Positions 5,707 through 12,947 of a stretch of 12,947 nucleotides of DNA are shown here, piece after piece (the first letter of the stretch is position 1; each line of letters begins with the position of its first letter). The position numbers and the translations under genes were made by a program. The notes under the pieces were generated by a model. The model worked only from the letters and a program-made list of their open reading frames with translations. It did not search any database and was not told where the DNA came from. Location: NCBI GenBank assembly GCA_013695495.1, contig JACDAK010000078.1:1-12947 (forward strand). The letters are read 5' to 3'. Source of the stretch: Blastocatellia bacterium (GTDB taxonomy: Bacteria > Acidobacteriota > Blastocatellia > Pyrinomonadales > Pyrinomonadaceae).

Positions 5707-7113
5707 ATGGCTATATTTTTGGGCGGCGAGACGGCAGCAGCTAAACCACGGCTTGACGATATGACGCCGCGTCAGATCGTAGAAGAGCTGGATAAATACG
5801 TTGTGGGGCAAAAAGCCGCGAAGCGCGCGGTGGCGGTGGCTTTGCGCAACCGCATACGCCGGCAGAAGCTCCCGGCAGAGATCGCTCAAGACGTACTGCC
5901 CAAGAACATCCTTATGATCGGCTCCACGGGTGTTGGTAAGACCGAGATCGCTCGACGGCTCGCGAGAGTTGCCGATTCGCCGTTCATTAAGATAGAGGCC
6001 TCGAAGTTCACTGAGGTAGGCTATGTGGGGCGCGACGTGGAGAGCATGATCCGCGAACTTGCAGACGTAGCGATCGACATGACGAAGCAGGCAGCCTACG
6101 AAGACGTTCTCGATCGAGCTCGCGAAAATGCCGAGGAACGTATTCTGGACATCCTTCTGCCGCCTACAAGCCTTCGTTATCAAACGGCTCCCCATGATAT
6201 TCCAGATCCGTCCGCTGCTGAGACCTCGCCCGGTTCGCGCACCAGAGAGAAGCTTCGCGAGCAACTTCGACGCGGTGACCTGGATGAACGCTCAATAGAG
6301 ATCGACACGCAGGATCGGCCTAATACAACTATTGACTTTATCGGTGGGCAGGGAATGGAAGAAATGGGCGTAAATCTCAAGGACATGTTCGGCAACATGT
6401 TTCCGACCAAAACCGTGCGGCGGAAGATGCGTGTCTCAGATGCTCTTACATATCTTATTCGGGAAGAACAGGAGAATTTGGTCGATATGGACCAGATCAC
6501 CCGTACCGCGATCGAGAAAACTCAAAACTCGGGCATCGTTTTTCTTGATGAGATAGATAAGATCGCTGGGCGCGAATCGAGCGGGAACCCGGACGTATCG
6601 CGCGAAGGCGTACAGCGCGACCTTTTACCGATCGTCGAAGGCACGAACGTGAACACACGTTACGGCATGGTCGGAACGGATCACATTCTTTTCATCGCTG
6701 CGGGAGCGTTCCACGTTTCAAAGCCGTCCGATCTGATTCCGGAGCTTCAGGGGCGTTTTCCGATACGCGTGGAGCTTGAAGCGCTCACCATCGACGACCT
6801 TAAGCGCATTCTCACTCAGCCGAAAAACTCGCTTATCAAGCAGTATCAGGCGCTTCTGGGAACCGAAGGGATTAAGCTCGAATTCACGAAAGACGCAGTG
6901 ACGAAGCTTGCTGAAATGACGGCAGAGATCAATCAATCAACGGAAAACATAGGCGCCCGCCGGCTTCACACACTACTCGAGAAATTGCTTGAAGAGATCA
7001 GCTTTGCCGGCGCCGAACTCGAAGAAAAGAATCAGGTTATCGACGCCCGATACGTTGAAGAGAGACTTGCAGGATTAGTTGAAGATCAGAATCTTCGTCA
7101 ATACATTCTCTAG
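5707..7113 (+). CDS. hslU: ATP-dependent protease ATPase subunit HslU (ClpY)
   Basis: HslU is the AAA+ unfoldase ring that caps HslV, unfolds substrates using ATP and threads them into the protease. The 468-residue protein has the N-terminal MTPRQIVEELDKYVVGQ motif and Walker A GSTGVGKT (72-79); many HslU proteins have Pro where this one has Ser73. The pore loop is GYVGRD (105-110). The intermediate I domain spans about 110-240, then come Walker B VFLDEIDKI (278-286) and sensor 2 GARRLHT (416-422). The C-terminus LRQYIL is of the kind that inserts into HslV and activates it. An AGGAG lies only two bases before the ATG, a short spacing, in the 22-base gap after hslV. Nothing indicates damage. 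Confidence 0.97.
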   Translation: MAIFLGGETAAAKPRLDDMTPRQIVEELDKYVVGQKAAKRAVAVALRNRIRRQKLPAEIAQDVLPKNILMIGSTGVGKTEIARRLARVADSPFIKIEASKFTEVGYVGRDVESMIRELADVAIDMTKQAAYEDVLDRARENAEERILDILLPPTSLRYQTAPHDIPDPSAAETSPGSRTREKLREQLRRGDLDERSIEIDTQDRPNTTIDFIGGQGMEEMGVNLKDMFGNMFPTKTVRRKMRVSDALTYLIREEQENLVDMDQITRTAIEKTQNSGIVFLDEIDKIAGRESSGNPDVSREGVQRDLLPIVEGTNVNTRYGMVGTDHILFIAAGAFHVSKPSDLIPELQGRFPIRVELEALTIDDLKRILTQPKNSLIKQYQALLGTEGIKLEFTKDAVTKLAEMTAEINQSTENIGARRLHTLLEKLLEEISFAGAELEEKNQVIDARYVEERLAGLVEDQNLRQYIL

Positions 7114-7138
7114 ACTTTAAGCACCGTCCGAACATCCA

Positions 7139-8239
7139 ATGCACTTAAGCACAGCCGCAGAGTTTTTAGCGCGTAAAGCGCCCCTAGCTCTTTTAGCGCT
7201 TTCGGTGTTGAGTGGCTTAAGCTGTGGAAAACGTATGCCGCCCCTCCCTCCTCAGGAACGCGTCGTCCAACGTGCTCAGCTTTTCGGCTTTCAACGCGGT
7301 GATACCGTCGTGCTCCAGTGGCAGATGCCCGCTCGCAACGCACCGCCGGGTGACCTCCTTCACATCGATCGCGTCGACATCTATCGTCTGGCCGAAAGTG
7401 CTTCGGCACCGCTCGCTCTGACCGAGGCGGAGTTTGCTTCGCGCAGCACGCTTATCACCACGCAGCAAATGACCGATAGTGACTTCGGACTGCGCACCGT
7501 CACCTACTCTGATCGGCTTCAGTTTGCGGGGCAACCCGTTCGCCTTCGCTATGCAATTCGGTTTGTGAACGACGCCGGCCAAAAAGCGGCGTTCTCGAAC
7601 GTGTTCCTGGTCGAGCCCGCATCGCGCATCGCAATGGCTCCGACTTCCCTTTCCGCCGAATTATCTCAAGAGGCTGTAACGCTCCGGTGGACCGAACCGA
7701 CGGCAAACGTCGACGGATCGACACCGCCTAACATCATCGGCTATAACGTCTATCGTTCGGGTTCTCCAACGCAGGCCGGGCGGCTTCTCAATCCCTCGCC
7801 GGTCACATCGGACACCTACGCAGACCGTACGTTCGAATTTGGTTCGGAGTACTTCTACTTCGTCAGAACCGTCTCTCTTGGGACGGGCGCTCAACCCGTG
7901 GAAAGTTCCGAATCGAACATCGTTGCGGTGAACCCCGCCGACACCTTCGCCCCTTTACCACCGGCGAATATCACGCTGGCTGCGACGCCAACGACGATCT
8001 CGATCTTCTTCCCTGCTAACCCCGAGCCCGACGTGATCGGTTATCGGATCTATCGCTCGACCGATCCGGACCTTCCGCTCAATAGCTGGGAGCTTTTAAC
8101 ACCGCGACTGCACGAGACGACGACATTTCAGGACGCTCGCGTCGAATCCGGCCGCACCTATTACTATTACATCACAGCTGAAGATCGCTTCGGGAACGTC
8201 AGCGAACCGAGTGAGGTGGTCCGTGAAACGGTTCCCTGA
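7139..8239 (+). CDS. Secreted, probably lipid-anchored protein with fibronectin type III-like domains
   Basis: The 366-residue protein has a basic N-terminus (ARK, 11-13), a hydrophobic stretch (14-27) and a Cys at 29 in LSGLSCGK. Ser at -1 suits a lipoprotein signal, but Gly at -3 is not the usual Leu, so lipidation is probable rather than certain. Right after Cys29 the sequence is CGKRMPPLPP, resembling the CGxKGPLxxPP start of small LptM/YifL-type lipoproteins. The rest looks like beta sandwiches: an N-terminal one (about 43-160) and two recognisable fibronectin III-like repeats (about 165-265 and 272-363). The latter share the pattern IxGYxVYRS ... TYxDxxxxxGxxYYYxxxxxxxxGxxS. No enzyme motif is visible. 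A role in envelope structure or binding is inference. It begins 25 bases after hslU and has no evident Shine-Dalgarno sequence, so it may ride on the hslVU transcript. Confidence 0.78.
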   Translation: MHLSTAAEFLARKAPLALLALSVLSGLSCGKRMPPLPPQERVVQRAQLFGFQRGDTVVLQWQMPARNAPPGDLLHIDRVDIYRLAESASAPLALTEAEFASRSTLITTQQMTDSDFGLRTVTYSDRLQFAGQPVRLRYAIRFVNDAGQKAAFSNVFLVEPASRIAMAPTSLSAELSQEAVTLRWTEPTANVDGSTPPNIIGYNVYRSGSPTQAGRLLNPSPVTSDTYADRTFEFGSEYFYFVRTVSLGTGAQPVESSESNIVAVNPADTFAPLPPANITLAATPTTISIFFPANPEPDVIGYRIYRSTDPDLPLNSWELLTPRLHETTTFQDARVESGRTYYYYITAEDRFGNVSEPSEVVRETVP

Positions 8240-8261
8240 TACGAAAATCGGATCGGCGTCG

Positions 8262-8295
8262 CGTGTATTGTCAGGAGAAATCTGTGAAATACACG
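8262..8295 (+). repeat. Interrupted hairpin after the fibronectin-type gene
   Basis: CGTGTATT (8262-8269) and AATACACG (8288-8295) are exact reverse complements. Within the 18-base loop CAG (8272-8274) can pair with CTG (8282-8284). It starts 22 bases after the upstream stop. No T tract follows, so it is not a standard terminator. It could be an mRNA 3'-end stabiliser or an operator for hemA. Confidence 0.4.
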
Positions 8296-8375
8296 GGCCA
8301 GATTAATTACCCGTTCTAATCAGTGGTATATAGAGAATTCAAGCATCGCTCCTGCTATTCCTGAATGGGGTTCGC

Positions 8376-8381
8376 TATAAT
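8376..8381 (+). promoter_or_regulatory. -10 box of the hem operon promoter
   Basis: A perfect TATAAT stands 32 bases before the hemA start codon, in the only sizeable gap (174 bases) on this side of the window. Transcription would begin near 8388, giving a leader of about 25 bases. No good -35 box lies 16-18 bases upstream (TGCTAT at 8353-8358 is poor) and there is no extended TG motif, so an activator or another sigma factor may help. Confidence 0.5.
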
Positions 8382-8413
8382 GATGCTTTCAAGTAGATCC
8401 GTTTCTAGAAACA

Positions 8414-9655
8414 TTGATTAACTCGTCGATCAAAACCTTATTCGCGTTTGGCGTGAATCACAGGACCGCCCCTGTCGAGATTCGCGAAAAGCTGTATCTT
8501 CATGACGCGGAGGCTGTGGAGTTGCTGGGCCGACTGCGGAGTGACCTTTCGGAGTGCGTCATCCTTTCGACTTGCAACCGTACCGAGTTTTACGGGGTTA
8601 CTGAGGCGGACAACATCGACCCGAATTATCTCAAGAATGCCCTGCTCGACTTCAAAGGCGTACGCGGCGATTTCGGTGACGAGCACTTCTTCAGCCTGAT
8701 CTCGTGTGCGGCGTGTCAGCACCTTTTCAGCGTTGCGACCAGCATCGACAGCCAAGTTGTCGGCGACTCACAGATCCTCCGTCAGTTGCGAAAAGCGTAC
8801 AGTACGGCGAACCATTCCCAGATGACAGGCAAGGTGATCAATCAGTTGATGCAGCGTGCGTTCAAGATCGGCAAGCGCACCTTTACTGACACATCGCTTC
8901 ACTCGGGCGCCGTGTCGATCAGCCTTGCAGCCGTTGAGCTCGCACTTGAAACTTACGGCTCGCTTCGTGGCCGGTCTGCCCTGTTGATAGGCTCAGGTGA
9001 AACCGGACGGTTGACCGCTGAGGCCCTTTGCAAGAAAGGCATCGGCCAACTTCTGATCACCAACCGCACACGCTCTGTTGCTGACGAGTTGGCAGTGCAG
9101 ATCGCAAGCAAGTTTCATTTAGAAGCTGAGGTCATAGATTTTGACGCATTTGCATCGCAGTTTGCCTCGGTGGACATTGCGATCACTTCGACCGGGTCGA
9201 ACCTGCCGATCGTTCATCCAGAGCATTTGGTCGACCAGCCGCGAGATATCCTGCTGATCGATATCGCGGTCCCCCGGGATGTCGACGCCGCAGTTTCGCA
9301 GTGTGAACGCGTGACGCTAAAGAACATCGACGACCTTCACTCGATAATTGACGGAAATTATGCTCGCAGGAAGCATGACCTGCCAAAAGCGAAAAAGCTG
9401 GTAATGACCGAGATGGTCGAGTTTCTCACCTGGTACTATTCGCTCGCTATACTTCCCGAGACAGCAAAAACGCGAACAAAGCCGCCGCGAGAGGTGGCTG
9501 AAGAATTCCTCAAGGTCAAAGCATTTCTGAACGACAATATTTCAGAAATCCATAAACTCGCGGCAGGCTCGGGTCGCGACTTTCAGGCTGACATGCAAAG
9601 CCACATCTCGCTGGTTCGAACGCTCCGCGAACGCAAGGCTTCGGTGTTGGGATGA
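8414..9655 (+). CDS. hemA: Glutamyl-tRNA reductase
   Basis: HemA is the first committed enzyme of C5-pathway tetrapyrrole synthesis: it reduces glutamyl-tRNA(Glu) to glutamate-1-semialdehyde using NADPH. The 413-residue protein has the N-terminal FGVNHRTAPVEIREK motif, the nucleophilic Cys54 in LSTCNRTEFY, the region HLFSVATSIDSQVVGDSQIL, the NADPH loop GSGETG (193-198) after RSALLI, and a C-terminal helical dimerisation part. In the central motif Asp replaces the more usual Glu (VVGDSQ rather than xxGExQ), a mild change. The start is TTG at 8414. An in-frame TGA at 8381 closes the frame upstream and no ATG fits before the conserved N-terminus. No clear Shine-Dalgarno sequence is seen. The TGA stop overlaps the hemC ATG by four bases, and this is the first gene of the hem operon. 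Confidence 0.95.
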   Translation: MINSSIKTLFAFGVNHRTAPVEIREKLYLHDAEAVELLGRLRSDLSECVILSTCNRTEFYGVTEADNIDPNYLKNALLDFKGVRGDFGDEHFFSLISCAACQHLFSVATSIDSQVVGDSQILRQLRKAYSTANHSQMTGKVINQLMQRAFKIGKRTFTDTSLHSGAVSISLAAVELALETYGSLRGRSALLIGSGETGRLTAEALCKKGIGQLLITNRTRSVADELAVQIASKFHLEAEVIDFDAFASQFASVDIAITSTGSNLPIVHPEHLVDQPRDILLIDIAVPRDVDAAVSQCERVTLKNIDDLHSIIDGNYARRKHDLPKAKKLVMTEMVEFLTWYYSLAILPETAKTRTKPPREVAEEFLKVKAFLNDNISEIHKLAAGSGRDFQADMQSHISLVRTLRERKASVLG

Positions 9656-10605
9656 GAGATGAGCTGGTGATCGGCACGCGCGGCAGCGAATTGGCGCTTT
9701 GGCAGGCAAACTTTGTGAAACGCGCTCTTGAGGCCGCTCCACCCGGCCGCCGGATCTCGATCAAAACGATCAGCACGACGGGGGATATCGTCATGGAGAC
9801 CGCTCTTTCGAAGATCGGTGATAAGGGACTGTTTACCCGGCAGATCGAGACCGAGCTTTTGAACGGTGAGATCGACCTCGCAGTGCACAGCCTTAAAGAT
9901 CTGCAGACCGAGCAGCCCGCTGGCCTTATAATCGGGGCTGTTTGCCCGCGCGGTAATCCTCGCGACGCGTTCGTCTCTGATCGATTTGAAAATATCGATT
10001 CCCTACCACAGGGAGCGACCGTTGCCTCTGGCAGTTTGCGACGACGCAGCCAGTTGATGGCCCATCGACCGGATCTGAACATTGTGGAGATTCGCGGAAA
10101 TGTGCCGACGCGGCTTCGAAAGTTCGACGAGTCGGACGTCGATGCGATGATCCTTGCATGCGCCGGGCTTGAACGCCTGGGCCTTGACGCCCGTATCCGG
10201 CAGATGATTCCGACAGAACTGATGATCCCGGCCGTTGGGCAGGGCACGGTTGCGGTTGAGATCCGTGACGGCGACACTGAGGCTGCGGAGCTTTGCCGAG
10301 CAATCGATGATCCGGCGACGCGCGTTTGCGTGACAGCAGAACGGGCATTCCTGCGGACGCTGGAAGGCGGATGTCAGGTGCCAATCGGAGGTTATGCGGT
10401 TCTCAAAGGCCACGATATCACGTTGACGGGGTATGTCGGCTCGCTTGATGGCGCGATGCACTTTAGGGAGTCACACAGCGGTCCGGGTAGCGACGCAGAA
10501 GCGATCGGCCTCGCACTGGCCGAAAAGCTTATCGCACTCGGCGCGAGCGATTTACTTGATGAGGCACGAGGTGTCTCAAGCTCCTCGCAACAAGAAGTTT
10601 TATGA
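9652..10605 (+). CDS. hemC: Porphobilinogen deaminase (hydroxymethylbilane synthase)
   Basis: HemC joins four porphobilinogen units into the linear tetrapyrrole hydroxymethylbilane. The 317-residue protein starts with IGTRGSELALWQA. It has the catalytic aspartate motif DLAVHSLKD (75-83, Asp83), the Arg-rich cofactor and substrate site SGSLRRRSQL (127-135), EIRGNVPTRLRK and the AVGQG motif. Cys241 in EGGCQVPIGGYA is the attachment point of the dipyrromethane cofactor. All expected residues are present, and the length is typical of the family. Start and stop are both four-base ATGA overlaps, with hemA upstream and hemD downstream, so the three genes should be translated in a coupled way. The substrate-making gene hemB is not between them and must lie elsewhere. 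Confidence 0.96.
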   Translation: MRDELVIGTRGSELALWQANFVKRALEAAPPGRRISIKTISTTGDIVMETALSKIGDKGLFTRQIETELLNGEIDLAVHSLKDLQTEQPAGLIIGAVCPRGNPRDAFVSDRFENIDSLPQGATVASGSLRRRSQLMAHRPDLNIVEIRGNVPTRLRKFDESDVDAMILACAGLERLGLDARIRQMIPTELMIPAVGQGTVAVEIRDGDTEAAELCRAIDDPATRVCVTAERAFLRTLEGGCQVPIGGYAVLKGHDITLTGYVGSLDGAMHFRESHSGPGSDAEAIGLALAEKLIALGASDLLDEARGVSSSSQQEVL

Positions 10606-11339
10606 GCACGGATGCGTCCATCCTCGTCATCAGAAAACCGGGAACGTTCGACGCCGAATTGCGGGACGCCGGGTTTGTGGTCGAGAACTTGGAACTGGTG
10701 GTTTCAAAGCCGCTGGCTGATCAATCAGAACTCAAGCAGCGGCTTCAAATTGGGTACGACGGAATTTTTGTAACTAGCGGAGTGGCGGCAGCGGTATTGG
10801 CGGAGCATTTTGTTCCTCGAAACGGCAACAGGCCGATCATCTATGTTCTCGGTCGACGTTCGTTCGAGATCCTTGAAAATATGCCGGCAAAGCTCGCTTA
10901 TCGCCCGGAGGCAAATACGGCAGATGAACTGATCACGATGTTTGGTGCAGATGAGTTCGAAGGAAAGCGACTGCTTTACGTGCGTGGGAACCGAAGCATG
11001 AACACGATCCTCGAACGTCTGTCGGGTCGAGCGACGGTCGACGAGGTCGTCGTGTATGAAACACGCGCGGCTGAACCCGATAAGGACCGGGTGGCGAATA
11101 TCAAAAAAGCATTTGCGAGCGATAAGTTTCAGTGGGTTTGTTTTTTTAGTCCGTCGGGGGTCGAAGCGTTCATGGACGTATTTTCATCAATTGTTAGCAA
11201 CCGCCTGAAAGCCGCTGCAATCGGTACGACGACCGCGGAAAGCGTCCGCGAAGCGATCCTTGACCTCGAGTTCGTGGCCGAGCGTGCGGATTCGCGTGAA
11301 TTCGCACGGGGCCTTGCAGATCATATCAGTAATGGATAA
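10602..11339 (+). CDS. hemD: Uroporphyrinogen-III synthase
   Basis: HemD closes hydroxymethylbilane with inversion of ring D, giving uroporphyrinogen III, the branch point for heme, siroheme and cobalamin. This family varies strongly in sequence, so the call rests on a few marks plus context. The 245 residues form the usual two-domain HEM4 layout. An early VTSGVAAAVL matches the family's F-T-S-x-x-A-V motif. A mid-protein LLYVRGNRSMNTILERL is followed by VVVYETRAAEP at the domain crossover. Later FFSPSGVEAFMDVF and AAIGTTTAESVRE match the S-P-S-x-V and A-x-I-G-x-x-T-A motifs near the active site. It overlaps hemC by four bases and hemE by eight, placing it firmly in the hem operon. Unlike some bacteria it is not fused to a methyltransferase or to HemC. 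Confidence 0.92.
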   Translation: MSTDASILVIRKPGTFDAELRDAGFVVENLELVVSKPLADQSELKQRLQIGYDGIFVTSGVAAAVLAEHFVPRNGNRPIIYVLGRRSFEILENMPAKLAYRPEANTADELITMFGADEFEGKRLLYVRGNRSMNTILERLSGRATVDEVVVYETRAAEPDKDRVANIKKAFASDKFQWVCFFSPSGVEAFMDVFSSIVSNRLKAAAIGTTTAESVREAILDLEFVAERADSREFARGLADHISNG

Positions 11340-12378
11340 TTCACTTTTCCTAAAAGCGTGCCGGCGTGAGCTGACCGAACGGACGCCGATCTGGATAATG
11401 CGGCAAGCAGGCCGCTATTTGCCGGAGTATCAGGCGATACGCAAAAAAACCGACTTCATGACGCTTTGCAAAACGCCTGAGCTGGCGAGCGAAGTCACCG
11501 TCCAGCCTATCGATATCATTGGCGTCGATGCTGCGATACTATTCTCTGACATTCTCGTGATTCCTGAGGCGATGGGGATGGGCCTCGAGATCATCGAATC
11601 TAGAGGACCAGTCTTTTCTGATCCGCTGCGTTCAACCCGGGATCTCGACCGGCTCCAAATCGAGGGCGTGACCGAACGGCTTGGCTACGTGGTGGAAGCC
11701 ATAAAGATGACGAACGAAAAGCTTGCCGGCCGCGTGCCGTTAATTGGCTTTTCGGGTGCCCCGTGGACGCTGGCAACTTATATGATCGAAGGCGGAAGCT
11801 CGAAGAATTTCGATAGAGCCAAGGGGATGATGTACGCGGAGCCCGAGGCAATGCACCGGCTGCTGCAGATACTCGCCGATGCCGTTATCGAATATCTCAA
11901 TGCTAAGATCGAGGCGGGCTGCCATGCCGTCCAAATATTCGACACGTGGGCAGGAGTGCTTGCGCCGAATGATCTTGAGGAATTTTCGCTTCGATACATT
12001 GACTACATCTGCGCCAACCTTAAAACCGGCGGTGCCCCGGTGATCGTCTTTGCGAAAGGCATGAGGTCTTACAAACGGATCAGCGAAATGGACTGCGACG
12101 TCATAGGTGTTGACTGGGTCAGCGACCTCGGAAAGGTAAAGCAGGAGATCGGTGATTCCAAGGCGTTGCAGGGCAATCTCGATCCGTGTGTTCTGCTGGC
12201 GCCGCAGACGGTGCTAGAACGTGAGGTTAAACGAATTCTCGATGCATACGGAGACGGGCCGGGCCACATTTTCAATCTAGGCCACGGAATACTGCCGCCG
12301 ACGCCGGTCGAGAATGCGAAGTTCCTGGTAAGCTGCGTTAAGGAATTGAGCATCAAACAGCATAAAACAGTGATCTAA
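11332..12378 (+). CDS. hemE: Uroporphyrinogen decarboxylase
   Basis: HemE removes four carboxyl groups from the acetate side chains of uroporphyrinogen III to give coproporphyrinogen III, without a cofactor. The 348-residue protein has the signature WIMRQAGRYLPEY (N-terminal substrate-binding Arg residues), then GVDAAILFSDILVIPEAMGMGLEI with the catalytic Asp in FSDI. It continues with GFSGAPWTLATYMIEGG, QIFDTWAGVL, DWVSDL, GNLDPCVLLAP and the C-terminal LGHGILPPTPVENAKFLV. The start is ATG at 11332, giving MDNSLFLKACRREL, the normal family N-terminus. A GTG- or ATG-type start further up (the frame is open from 11260) would only add residues encoded inside hemD. It overlaps hemD by eight bases and ends one base before hemN. 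No strong ribosome binding site is visible, consistent with coupled translation. Confidence 0.96.
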   Translation: MDNSLFLKACRRELTERTPIWIMRQAGRYLPEYQAIRKKTDFMTLCKTPELASEVTVQPIDIIGVDAAILFSDILVIPEAMGMGLEIIESRGPVFSDPLRSTRDLDRLQIEGVTERLGYVVEAIKMTNEKLAGRVPLIGFSGAPWTLATYMIEGGSSKNFDRAKGMMYAEPEAMHRLLQILADAVIEYLNAKIEAGCHAVQIFDTWAGVLAPNDLEEFSLRYIDYICANLKTGGAPVIVFAKGMRSYKRISEMDCDVIGVDWVSDLGKVKQEIGDSKALQGNLDPCVLLAPQTVLEREVKRILDAYGDGPGHIFNLGHGILPPTPVENAKFLVSCVKELSIKQHKTVI

Positions 12379-12379
12379 G

Positions 12380-12947
12380 ATGAGTGTGGTTAACAGCATC
12401 GATTTCGATGTTCTGAAGAGATTCAACAAACCCGGGCCGCGGTACACTTCCTATCCGACGGCACCGCTTTTCTCGCCTACGTTCACGGCGGAAGATTACG
12501 TGCGCGAGATCACTGACACGAACTCGCGGCCGCTGGCCGGCCCCCTCTCACTCTACGTCCACTTCCCTTTTTGCGAAAAGCTCTGCTACTTCTGCGGCTG
12601 CAATATGATGGTCACGCACGACCGCAGCATGATCGCGAAATACAACCAGTATCTCGCGAAAGAAATCGACATGCTGGTCCCGCTGATAGCAACTGATCGC
12701 AAGGTCGAGCAAATGCACTGGGGCGGGGGCACGCCGTCGTATCTGACGCCCGAAGAGATACTGCAAGTCGGCGAAATGATCCGCGAGCGGTTCGAGTTTG
12801 ACGAAGGCCTCGAAGCGAGCGTTGAGATCGACCCGCGCGGGCTGACGTTCGACCACATGTCCGCGTTCCGTGAGATCGGTTTTAATCGGACGAGCTTTGG
12901 CGTTCAGGATTTTAACCCGCTGGTGCAGGAAACGATCAACCGTGTGC
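12380..12947 (+). CDS. hemN: Oxygen-independent coproporphyrinogen III dehydrogenase, N-terminal part
   Basis: Partial gene: it starts at the ATG one base after hemE and leaves the window, so only the first 189 codons are seen. HemN is a radical-SAM enzyme that oxidatively decarboxylates two propionates of coproporphyrinogen III to give protoporphyrinogen IX without oxygen. The N-terminus has GPRYTSYPTAP (19-29), found in true HemN. The radical-SAM cluster motif is LYVHFPFCEKLCYFCGCN, with Cys65, Cys69 and Cys72 as Fe-S ligands and the HemN-specific fourth Cys74. WGGGTPSYL (114-122) is the SAM-binding glycine motif, and SVEIDPRG and GFNRTSFGVQDF follow. The fourth cysteine and the PRYTSYPTA motif argue for HemN rather than the heme chaperone HemW. 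It implies that heme can be made at low oxygen. Confidence 0.95.
   Translation, partial: MSVVNSIDFDVLKRFNKPGPRYTSYPTAPLFSPTFTAEDYVREITDTNSRPLAGPLSLYVHFPFCEKLCYFCGCNMMVTHDRSMIAKYNQYLAKEIDMLVPLIATDRKVEQMHWGGGTPSYLTPEEILQVGEMIRERFEFDEGLEASVEIDPRGLTFDHMSAFREIGFNRTSFGVQDFNPLVQETINRV

Noticed and set aside
5665..6264. Minus-strand open frame of 199 codons over the start of hslU
   Set aside because: It lies opposite clear HslU coding sequence with Walker A and pore-loop motifs; its own translation shows no domain.
7081..7096. Small hairpin GAAGAT-CAGA-ATCTTC near the hslU stop
   Set aside because: The 6-bp AT-rich stem lies inside coding sequence with no T tract, so it is not a terminator.
7079..7107. 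Possible internal promoter TTGAAG-17-TACATT at the end of hslU
   Set aside because: Both boxes match only partly and lie in coding sequence; chance is a sufficient explanation.
9516..10277. Minus-strand open frame of 253 codons over hemA/hemC
   Set aside because: It is a long antisense frame created by codon bias; the Ser/Arg-rich product has no family features and the opposite strand is unmistakable HemC.
11260..11331. Extended start of hemE 24 codons upstream
   Set aside because: The extra residues lie inside hemD and do not resemble the UroD N-terminus; MDNSLFLKACRREL from 11332 does.
1..12947. Defence system, prophage, transposon or CRISPR content
   Set aside because: No repeat array, transposase, integrase, att-like duplication or toxin-antitoxin pair is visible; all genes are housekeeping or envelope genes.

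Overview
The window reads as an ordinary chromosomal stretch of a Gram-negative bacterium. The best guess is Acidobacteriota, perhaps a Blastocatellia-type lineage. This rests on a fused LptF-LptG permease, a DUF6677-like membrane protein next to recO, an archaeal/Thermotoga-like C-terminus on AhcY, and a lipoprotein with fibronectin III-like domains after hslVU. The assignment is inferred from remembered family distribution; no search was run. The Lpt permease implies an outer membrane with LPS. I see no mobile element, CRISPR array, tRNA or rRNA, and no gene-free stretch longer than about 300 bases.

Layout: (1) 2-379, the 3' end of ahcY on +, closed by a strong intrinsic terminator. (2) 430-4237 on -, a compact four-gene operon read right to left: DUF6677-like membrane protein, a 55-residue two-helix membrane protein, recO, then an 825-residue LptF-LptG fusion. 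Two of its junctions are 4-base ATGA overlaps. (3) 4342-5054 on -, a class I glutamine amidotransferase/peptidase C26 (PuuD-like) gene split by a one-base frameshift. (4) 5055-5150, a short divergent regulatory region with a good sigma70-type promoter for hslV and an inverted repeat over its -35 box. (5) 5151-8239 on +, hslV, hslU and a secreted, probably lipid-anchored protein with fibronectin III-like repeats. (6) 8240-8413, an intergenic region with a hairpin and a perfect TATAAT box. (7) 8414-12947 on +, the tetrapyrrole operon hemA-hemC-hemD-hemE-hemN, whose coding regions overlap or sit 1 base apart; hemN runs off the window.

How the genes work together: HemA makes glutamate-1-semialdehyde from glutamyl-tRNA. 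HemL and HemB, not in this window, would take it to porphobilinogen. HemC and HemD then make uroporphyrinogen III, HemE decarboxylates it to coproporphyrinogen III, and oxygen-independent HemN yields protoporphyrinogen IX. HslV and HslU form the bacterial proteasome-like ClpQY protease. LptF-LptG is the inner-membrane part of the LPS exporter. The most useful points beyond routine naming are the amidotransferase frameshift, the unlisted 55-residue membrane protein, the single-chain LptFG with an unusual periplasmic insertion, the LptM-like start of the fibronectin-type lipoprotein, and the operator-like repeat upstream of hslV. I found no clearly new biological system.
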